Notes under the pieces: generated by a model | Seen by the model: only the letters and a program-made list of their open reading frames with translations | The model's database searches: none | What the model was told of the DNA's origin: nothing | In this document: piece by piece, positions 1 to 4,448 of the stretch | How positions within the stretch are numbered: position 1 is the first letter of the stretch | Layout: every line of letters starts with the position of its first letter | Position numbers and translations under genes: made by a program | Source: BOG-933 sp037132135 | GTDB lineage: Bacteria; Pseudomonadota; Alphaproteobacteria; Azospirillales; Azospirillaceae | Direction of reading: 5' to 3' | Length of the DNA: 5,733 bases | Assembly: GCA_037132135.1 (NCBI GenBank) | Contig: JBAXPR010000165.1 | Span: forward strand, 1 to 5,733

Positions 1-377
1 TGGTCGACGAGATCGTCGATGGCGTCGACGAGTTGGGCGTGCTGCTGATGGGCCATGCCAAGGGCGCCTACTGGTTCGGCTCCCACCTCTCGACCCACCA
101 GACCCGCGACCTGATCGAGCACAACAGCGCCACCAGCCTTCAGGTGACCGTCGGCGTGCTCTCGGGGGTGATCTGGGCGCTGGAGAATCCCACGGCCGGC
201 ATCGTCGATCCCGACGAGATCGATTTCGCGCGCATCATGGAAATCTCGACACCCTACCTCGGAGACCTGGTCGGCGCCTACAGCGACTGGACGCCGCTTG
301 AGGGCCGCGCCGCGCTGTTCCGCGAGGACATCGACACCAACGATCCCTGGCAGTTTAAGAACTTCCGGGTGGTGTGA
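1..377 (+). CDS. hss: Homospermidine synthase, C-terminal part (5' end outside window)
   Basis: The reading frame (codons from position 3) is open from the left edge to TGA at 375-377 and gives the last 124 residues of what is normally a protein of roughly 470-480 residues. Homospermidine synthase is a cytoplasmic NAD-dependent enzyme that joins two putrescine molecules (or putrescine and spermidine) into homospermidine, a main polyamine of many alphaproteobacteria. Recognition rests on family-typical stretches: GVLLMGHAKGAYWFGS, NSATSLQVT, a NPTAGIVDPDEIDF segment, PYLGDLVGAYSDWTPLEGR, and the terminal DPWQFKNFRV. The NAD-binding Rossmann half lies outside the window, so completeness cannot be judged. 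Base composition is GC-rich like argJ and the phosphoesterase. A strong hairpin follows 17 bases after the stop, which suggests the transcript ends here. The downstream gene is convergent. Confidence 0.93.
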   Translation, partial: VDEIVDGVDELGVLLMGHAKGAYWFGSHLSTHQTRDLIEHNSATSLQVTVGVLSGVIWALENPTAGIVDPDEIDFARIMEISTPYLGDLVGAYSDWTPLEGRAALFREDIDTNDPWQFKNFRVV

Positions 378-394
378 GCGATTCATATCAATTC

Positions 395-418
395 GCGGGG
401 GCGCTCTGGCGCCCCCGC
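395..418 (+). terminator. GC-rich hairpin after hss, probable (bidirectional?) terminator
   Basis: Perfect 10-bp inverted repeat GCGGGGGCGC / GCGCCCCCGC with a TCTG loop, starting 17 bases after the hss stop. The sequence after it on the plus strand (tcaactctgttgtgttg) is only moderately T-rich, and on the minus strand it continues with gaattgatatgaat. Neither side has a clean U-tract, but the position between two convergent genes favours a terminator serving hss and perhaps also the oxidoreductase gene read from the right. Confidence 0.7.
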
Positions 419-507
419 TCAACTCTGTTGTGTTGCCCATAATAATAGACGGGGTGTATTTAACTGGATTTTCTACTGAAGAGGATACTGCCAAACTTAT
501 TGACCAC
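419..507. other. AT-rich intergenic stretch, left margin of the foreign block
   Basis: Sequence between the hss hairpin and the stop codon of the convergent oxidoreductase gene. Base composition changes abruptly here from GC-rich to AT-rich (for example cataataatag and gtatttaactggattttc). No gene, clear repeat or RNA was recognised. Open frames crossing it lack coding character. It is best read as the left edge of inserted DNA. Confidence 0.5.
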
Positions 508-1830
508 CTAAATAACGCCGTAGGCATGAAGCTTCTTGCCAGTGTAAGCCGCCACTCTCCGGATATATCTATATTGTATTGGCGGAATTTTTATATGCTG
601 AACGGCTTTGAAATCGTCAAATGCCTTGCTTCCGCCGACGTCATCTCTAGATAGTGATAGAACCTTCTTTGCGGCGGCCTTGCCGAGCAAGACACCGATA
701 GCGAGGCCGTGTCCCCCCAACCCTTGGATGGATATAACATTACCAGTTAGTGCGACAATGGGCATTAGATTTATCGGAATGCTTATTGGCATAGCCTCAA
801 CCAAAAGTCTGCTGGTGACGTTGTGCCGTGAAAAGAGCGCCCGAAGTTTCGGAAACAAGGAGAATAAATCCTGCTGCATTAGTTCGATTTCTGCTTTATT
901 GCCATCAACGGTATCCCTTGAACCAAACATAATGGAGCCATTCTGATAGTCAACCATCCCATATATCATGTTATCATGATGCTCATGAACAAAAGGGAAT
1001 CTGCCATACTTCTGTGCAAGCTCCCTCAAATTACTTGGCAGGCCCTGGCCAAAAACGTCCTGTGAAATGCCACTCGCGAGCATCGATGATACGTATATCT
1101 CCACAGTCTGGCTTCGTTGCTTTCTAAATAAATGAATAGTTTCAGCCATTCGATGGCCGCCTGCCGCAATAACATAGCTCGTCCAAAATACCCCGCGATC
1201 CGTGGTGATGCGGCAAAGCCTTCCAACTTGTTCGACTTGTTGGACAAAAGTCCGCTCGTGAATCTCAGCTCTTCCAGTGGCCTGAGCTGCAGAAGCAATT
1301 CCTAATAAAAAAGGATATGGACCGAGCCATCCGAGCCGATTTTCGGCAGAAATATTCCATCCACTTCGAGTTAGCTCGGCATAACAGCGCGTGAATCCAC
1401 AATCTATATGATACTTATTAACAATTTTATCAATTAAATCTGTTGCACCCCTCATGTGCTCACTCAGTCGGCCAGCAAGGTTTTTTCCGCACGATCGAAT
1501 CATTTGCTTTTTATTTGCTTGCAGCCAGCAGATGTGACCACCACTGTTTCCTGATGGGCCACTACCAATCTGCTTCTCTTCCAAAAGGACTGCAAAAGGT
1601 TTGCCGTCACCAAAATGTGTCGGTATTTTTTTTGTGGAAACCAAATGCAGTAGTGATGAAAGGCCAACGTACCCACCCCCTATAATGGTGACAGGGTAGT
1701 ACGCATTTCTGCTAAAATGGCCATCATTATATATCCACTTCGGCCGAGTTTCAGCACAGCTATCATTGTACCACTGAGGGGCGGTGAGGCTGCGTAAGTA
1801 AATACCAGGCTGCGCGGTGGAGGATATCAT
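508..1830 (-). CDS. FAD-dependent oxidoreductase, DAO/gamma-glutamylputrescine oxidase (PuuB/OrdL)-like
   Basis: This encodes 440 residues, from ATG at 1830-1828 to TAG at 510-508. An N-terminal extension of about 45 residues precedes the FAD-binding motif IIGGGYVGLSS (G51-x-G53-x-x-G56). The acidic end of the second strand is at E84/E85, the SGNSGG segment at 93-98, and the C-terminal FAD motif GLGGHG at 370-375. KYHIDCGF (139-146) and the ending GKKLHAYGVI resemble E. coli PuuB, which oxidises gamma-glutamylputrescine in putrescine breakdown. Substrate here is uncertain; a glycine or amino-acid oxidase role is possible. The stretch between about residues 150 and 172 looks roughly 40 residues shorter than in PuuB. 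Codon use and base content are far more AT-rich than in all neighbours, with short runs below 30% GC, pointing to horizontal transfer. It is convergent with hss. The ribosome site is weak (gag about 8 bases upstream). Confidence 0.85.
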   Translation of the reverse strand: MISSTAQPGIYLRSLTAPQWYNDSCAETRPKWIYNDGHFSRNAYYPVTIIGGGYVGLSSLLHLVSTKKIPTHFGDGKPFAVLLEEKQIGSGPSGNSGGHICWLQANKKQMIRSCGKNLAGRLSEHMRGATDLIDKIVNKYHIDCGFTRCYAELTRSGWNISAENRLGWLGPYPFLLGIASAAQATGRAEIHERTFVQQVEQVGRLCRITTDRGVFWTSYVIAAGGHRMAETIHLFRKQRSQTVEIYVSSMLASGISQDVFGQGLPSNLRELAQKYGRFPFVHEHHDNMIYGMVDYQNGSIMFGSRDTVDGNKAEIELMQQDLFSLFPKLRALFSRHNVTSRLLVEAMPISIPINLMPIVALTGNVISIQGLGGHGLAIGVLLGKAAAKKVLSLSRDDVGGSKAFDDFKAVQHIKIPPIQYRYIRRVAAYTGKKLHAYGVI

Positions 1831-1942
1831 GACTATCTCGACATTTTGACTGTTTTACTATTGACTTATCGAAGCTTCTTCTTGCGGCTTTAAGGTGCCA
1901 TGCGAACAGGCTACTTCTTACATCGTAATAGCAGCCTAATGC
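1831..1942. other. AT-rich intergenic region between argJ tail and oxidoreductase gene
   Basis: 112 bases with no gene. It must hold the promoter of the minus-strand oxidoreductase gene and the 3' end of the argJ operon. No convincing -35/-10 pair was found. Visible elements are a direct repeat TTGACT at 1846-1851 and 1861-1866 (15 bases apart), the palindrome GAAGCTTC at 1871-1878, and an imperfect 8-bp stem (AGGCTGCT with AGTAGCCT, one G-U pair, 14-base loop) spanning 1908-1937, 5 bases after the expected argJ stop. The stem lacks a T-run, so it is only a weak terminator candidate for argJ. This is the right margin of the AT-rich block. Confidence 0.4.
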
Positions 1943-1999
1943 TCAGCTGCGGTAGCTGCCGTTGATGTCGATGTAGCCGTGGGTGAGATCGCAGGTTCA
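1943..1999 (-). other. argJ: Premature TGA and detached C-terminal tail of argJ
   Basis: TGA at 1999-1997 directly follows the codons for GEATV. In frame after it come 17 codons, TCDLTHGYIDINGSYRS, and then TGA at 1945-1943. This tail is the typical ArgJ C-terminus, where the family usually has GEAT-x-W-x-CDLTHGY and the residue at the stop is Trp. One base change (TGG to TGA) explains it. From memory of ArgJ structures and curated binding-site annotation, an Asn six residues from the end and the final Thr/Ser bind substrate; here these would be N403 and S408 (numbered from the ATG start). The tail shows no drift. The hss and parA-like genes end in TGA, so the code is standard. Confidence 0.88.
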
Positions 2000-3169
2000 G
2001 ACAGTGGCTTCGCCCTTGCCGAGGCCCAGCTTGATGCGGATGTCGATCTCCTGGCCCTTCATGTGGGTGGCGACCGGGGTTTCATCGTAGTCAGGCAGGG
2101 CGGCACCGTCGGCGGTGACCTGGACGCCGCCGATGAAGATTTGCAGGCGGTCGCGGTCGGCCTTCTCGCCACCCCGGCCGACGGCGGCGACGATGCGGCC
2201 CCAGTTGGCGTCTTCGCCGGCAATCGCGGTCTTGACCAGCGGAGAGTTGGCGACGGTCATGGCGATGCGCTTGGCCGCCTTGCGGTTTTCGGCGCCGGCC
2301 ACGGTCAGGGTGATGAACTTGGTGGCGCCTTCGCCGTCGCGGGCGATCAGATGGGCAAGTTCGAGCATCACCTCGTCGAGGGCGCGGCGGAAGTCCTGGA
2401 GCCGCTTGGCGCTCGCCTTGTTGACCCACTTGTTGCCGGCCTTGCCGGTGGCGAACAACAGCACGGTGTCGCTGGTGCTGGTGTCGCCGTCGACGGTGAC
2501 GCAGTTGAAGCTGCGCTCGGTGACGTCGGCCAGCAGCTTCTGCAGCACCGGCGCCTCGATGGCGGCGTCGGTGAATACGAAGCCGAGCATGGTCGCCATA
2601 TCCGGCGCGATCATCCCCGAGCCCTTGCAGAAGCCGTTGATGGTGACGGTGGTGCCGCCGATCACCGCCCGCCGGCTCACCGCCTTGGGGAAAGTGTCGG
2701 TGGGCATGATCGCCCGCGCCGCTTCGGACCACGCGGACTCGGATAGCGTGGCCAGCACCCCCGGCAGATGATCGGGAATGATCTTGGCCGGCATCGGCTG
2801 GCCGATGACGCCGGTCGAGGCGACGAACACCTGATTGGGCGCACAGCCCAGCAACTCGGCGGTGGCGTCGACGGTGGCGGCCACCGTGACCTCGCCATGG
2901 CGACCGGTGAAGGCGTTGGAATTGCCGGAATTGACCACCACCGCCCGCGCCCGGCCACCGGGCAGCGCCTCGCGGCACCAGTCGACCGGCGCCGAGGCGG
3001 TGAGCGAGCGGGTGAAGACCCCGGCGACAGTGGTGCCTGGTGCCAGTTCCACCACCATCAGGTCGGTGCGGTCCTGGTACTTGATGCCGCACTGGCCGAC
3101 GGCCAACCGGACTCCGGCCACAGCCGGCAGTTCGGGAAAGGCGGTGGGAGCGAGCGGAGACAGCGCCAT
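1997..3169 (-). CDS. argJ: Glutamate N-acetyltransferase / amino-acid acetyltransferase ArgJ, cut short by in-frame TGA
   Basis: ArgJ moves the acetyl group from N-acetylornithine to glutamate (and often also uses acetyl-CoA) in the cyclic arginine pathway of the cytoplasm. The open frame from ATG 3169 gives 390 residues; with Trp at the stop it would be 408, a normal ArgJ length. Motifs seen, numbered from this ATG, are NSGNSNAFTG (80-89), the oxyanion-hole segment STGVIG (118-123), CKGSGMIAPDMATML (181-195) with the autocleavage site A192/T193, VDGDTSTSD (226-234), and DGEGATK (278-284, E280). Thr193 should become the N-terminal nucleophile of the beta chain. ATG 3169 is chosen because MALSPLAP starts the family homology. 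An upstream TTG at 3214 overlaps the parA-like stop but adds 15 unlike residues, and no good ribosome site precedes either start. It lies 41 bases after the ParA-like gene, probably in one operon. As read, the protein lacks its conserved C-terminus. Confidence 0.93.
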   Translation of the reverse strand: MALSPLAPTAFPELPAVAGVRLAVGQCGIKYQDRTDLMVVELAPGTTVAGVFTRSLTASAPVDWCREALPGGRARAVVVNSGNSNAFTGRHGEVTVAATVDATAELLGCAPNQVFVASTGVIGQPMPAKIIPDHLPGVLATLSESAWSEAARAIMPTDTFPKAVSRRAVIGGTTVTINGFCKGSGMIAPDMATMLGFVFTDAAIEAPVLQKLLADVTERSFNCVTVDGDTSTSDTVLLFATGKAGNKWVNKASAKRLQDFRRALDEVMLELAHLIARDGEGATKFITLTVAGAENRKAAKRIAMTVANSPLVKTAIAGEDANWGRIVAAVGRGGEKADRDRLQIFIGGVQVTADGAALPDYDETPVATHMKGQEIDIRIKLGLGKGEATV

Positions 3170-3210
3170 GATCGATACCGACGAGGTTAGAGAGTTGGAC
3201 TTACCAAAGT

Positions 3211-3849
3211 TCAATCGGGCAACGCCGCGACACCCTCCATGAACGACAGCAACGGGTGCCAGTCTTCGCGGACCTCGGCGATGCGTTTGCCCTTAAGATC
3301 GAATAGGCTCAGGCCGCTGCTGGCGGCTTCCGGATAGAACTGGCTGTCACGCAGGCGGGTCACCACTTGGTGACCGACGCCAGCGAGAAAGAGGTCGAGC
3401 CGTTCGGCGGCACGCGTCCGTGCGCGGAGGCGATTGCCGATCACCGCGACGCCCTTCTTGTTGCGGGCGATCGGTTTCAGCTCTTCCAGCTTGTCGAGGA
3501 AACGCCGGGTCGCGCCTTCGTCGAAGGCTCCCGGCAACACCGGCGCGATGATGATATCGCACAGGCGCACAAGTTCTTCGATCTGTTTGCCCTTGAGTGC
3601 GGCCGGGGCATCGATGACTAGCCGCGCGGTATGGCGGGGAACCCGGTCGAATTCGCGGGTCCAGTCGATGCCGGTCACCGCCGGCGCGCTCGCAGGTCGT
3701 TGTTCGAGCCAACCCAGGCTCGAACGCTGACGGTCGGCATCGGCGAGCACGGTTGCGTGACCGGCACCGGCAAAGGCCGCGGCGAGGTGGGTCGCGATCG
3801 TGGTCTTCCCACAACCTCCCTTGATATTGGCGACGAGCACGGCAAACAT
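3211..3849 (-). CDS. ParA/MinD-family (deviant Walker A) ATPase
   Basis: A 212-residue protein. The deviant Walker A motif is KGGCGKTT at residues 10-17, with both the signature Lys10 and catalytic-loop Lys15. A Walker A' segment DADRQ spans 37-41, and a Walker B-like LVIDAPA spans 77-83 (D80). Such ATPases dimerise on ATP, bind the nucleoid and position plasmids, chromosome origins or protein cargos. The protein is short and begins directly with the P-loop strand, so it lacks the N-terminal DNA-binding domain of type Ia plasmid ParA and resembles type Ib or orphan cargo-positioning members (ParF, PpfA, McdA). ATG 3849 is chosen over the in-frame ATG at 3900 because GAGGG sits 5 bases before it and family homology begins there; the upstream start would overlap the previous gene. 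It starts 19 bases after the small basic gene, and argJ follows. Its true cargo is unknown. Confidence 0.88.
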   Translation of the reverse strand: MFAVLVANIKGGCGKTTIATHLAAAFAGAGHATVLADADRQRSSLGWLEQRPASAPAVTGIDWTREFDRVPRHTARLVIDAPAALKGKQIEELVRLCDIIIAPVLPGAFDEGATRRFLDKLEELKPIARNKKGVAVIGNRLRARTRAAERLDLFLAGVGHQVVTRLRDSQFYPEAASSGLSLFDLKGKRIAEVREDWHPLLSFMEGVAALPD

Positions 3850-3854
3850 ATAGA

Positions 3855-3860
3855 CCCTCA
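3855..3860 (-). promoter_or_regulatory. Ribosome binding site deciding the ParA-like start
   Basis: TGAGGG on the minus strand, with 5 bases between it and ATG 3849. It lies in the 19-base gap after the stop of the upstream gene, and supports ATG 3849 rather than the in-frame ATG at 3900. Confidence 0.75.
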
Positions 3861-3868
3861 AAATCCTC

Positions 3869-4354
3869 TCACTCGGGAGCGGCAGCCGTTGGCGCGGCAT
3901 CCGGCGGCGCTACCACCGCCTTCTTGCGGGCTCGCTTGGCCGGTGCCGCCGGGTGCTGTTCGGGTTCGGCCGCAGGTTCTTCCACGTCACCGGATTCGGG
4001 GGTGGATTTGGCGGCCTTGGCTTCGGCCTTCTTGGACTTGTTCGCCTCACGTTCGGCCTGAATCTGATCGAGGGCGGCCTCGGCAACGGTCGACGTCATC
4101 CAGAGCGACAGCAAGACATCCAAACTCTTCGCCCAGTCGGGCAGTTCGTCCTGCCGCGCCGCCGCCAGGCCCTCGGCTTCGGCGAGGCGGGCTTCGCTGG
4201 GGACGCCGTGGCTCTTGCGCGCCGCCTTGGCGATCGCCTTGAACGCCTGACAGGCCGGCTGGGGGACCCACTCGGTCAGCCACTCCAGACCAGCCTCGCG
4301 CTTGCGTTCCATGTACTTGGCCTGATTGCGGGCGTGCTTGTTTTTCTTACTCAC
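3869..4354 (-). CDS. Small basic protein with possible ribbon-helix-helix N-terminus; candidate partner of the ParA-like ATPase
   Basis: 161 residues from GTG 4354-4352 to TGA 3871-3869. I do not recognise it as a named family. The first 20 residues are strongly basic (MSKKNKHARN, then KYMERKR). Residues 20-46 (EAGLEWLTEWVP, then a helix to AARK) resemble the strand-turn-helix start of ribbon-helix-helix and MazE-type antitoxin proteins (pattern R-x-AGL-x-x-x-x-WVP). Residues 54-105 look helical. From about 106 to the end it is Lys/Ala/Pro/Glu-rich and probably disordered, with a basic patch AKRARKK at 139-145 like histone H1 tails. It has no signal peptide or membrane segment. It lies 19 bases upstream of the ParA-like gene on the same strand. 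ParA-type ATPases usually have a neighbouring partner whose basic N-terminus stimulates ATP hydrolysis, and this gene fits that position. DNA binding and partnership are inferences. Confidence 0.7.
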   Translation of the reverse strand: MSKKNKHARNQAKYMERKREAGLEWLTEWVPQPACQAFKAIAKAARKSHGVPSEARLAEAEGLAAARQDELPDWAKSLDVLLSLWMTSTVAEAALDQIQAEREANKSKKAEAKAAKSTPESGDVEEPAAEPEQHPAAPAKRARKKAVVAPPDAAPTAAAPE

Positions 4355-4360
4355 CGTATG

Positions 4361-4368
4361 CCTCCTCC
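4361..4368 (-). promoter_or_regulatory. Strong ribosome binding site for the GTG start of the small basic protein
   Basis: GGAGGAGG on the minus strand, with 6 bases (catacg) between it and GTG 4354. This near-ideal anti-16S match supports the GTG codon as the true start and shows that the gene is real. Confidence 0.85.
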
Positions 4369-4404
4369 GGCCGGATGCTAAAACTCAGCGGCCTTAAGGA
4401 TATG

Positions 4405-4444
4405 CCGATCATTATGATCGGTCAACGGCAATCATAATGATCGG
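4405..4444. repeat. Paired palindromes forming a 14-bp inverted repeat; operator, partition site or 3' hairpin
   Basis: Positions 4405-4421 read CCGATCATTATGATCGG, a perfect palindrome with 8-bp arms around one central base. At 4428-4444 stands a second, imperfect copy in inverted orientation, matching 15 of 17 positions. The two centres (4413 and 4436) are 23 bp apart. Taken together, 4405-4418 and 4431-4444 are a perfect 14-bp inverted repeat with a 12-base loop. It sits 4 bases after the phosphoesterase stop and 50 bases before the GTG of the small basic gene. Its AT-rich core and lack of a following T-run make a simple terminator less likely. Paired sites upstream of a possible ribbon-helix-helix gene suit a binding site, possibly autoregulatory. 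The binding protein is unknown. Confidence 0.7.
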
Positions 4445-4448
4445 TGCG

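Noticed and set aside
298..654. Plus-strand frame running from the end of hss through the hairpin into the oxidoreductase 3' end
   Set aside because: It crosses a terminator-like hairpin and a composition boundary and overlaps two better-supported genes; the translation matches nothing.
417..1948. GCTCAaCT (417-424) and GCTCAgCT (1941-1948) as target-site duplication of the AT-rich block
   Set aside because: Only 7 of 8 bases match, the sequence is simple, and no inverted ends or recombinase accompany it; this can occur by chance.
1997..1999. UGA read as Trp (alternative genetic code) or as selenocysteine
   Set aside because: hss, the ParA-like gene, the small basic gene and the phosphoesterase all end in TGA, and Trp is otherwise TGG. 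No clear SECIS-like stem follows the codon, and the replaced residue is Trp, not Cys.
1979..2771. Long plus-strand open frames opposite argJ
   Set aside because: They are antisense to a clearly recognised argJ, have low-complexity Gly/Ala/Asp-rich translations, and arise from GC-rich codon bias.
3170..3214. TTG at 3214 overlapping the ParA-like stop as the ArgJ start
   Set aside because: The 15 extra residues are unlike ArgJ N-termini, and homology begins at the ATG at 3169; the overlap could still allow coupling but is not needed.
4405..4444. Fur box or canonical parS
   Set aside because: The ATAATGAT-like core recalls Fur hexamers but the CCGATC flanks and spacing do not fit, and it does not match parS (TGTTTCACGTGAAACA).
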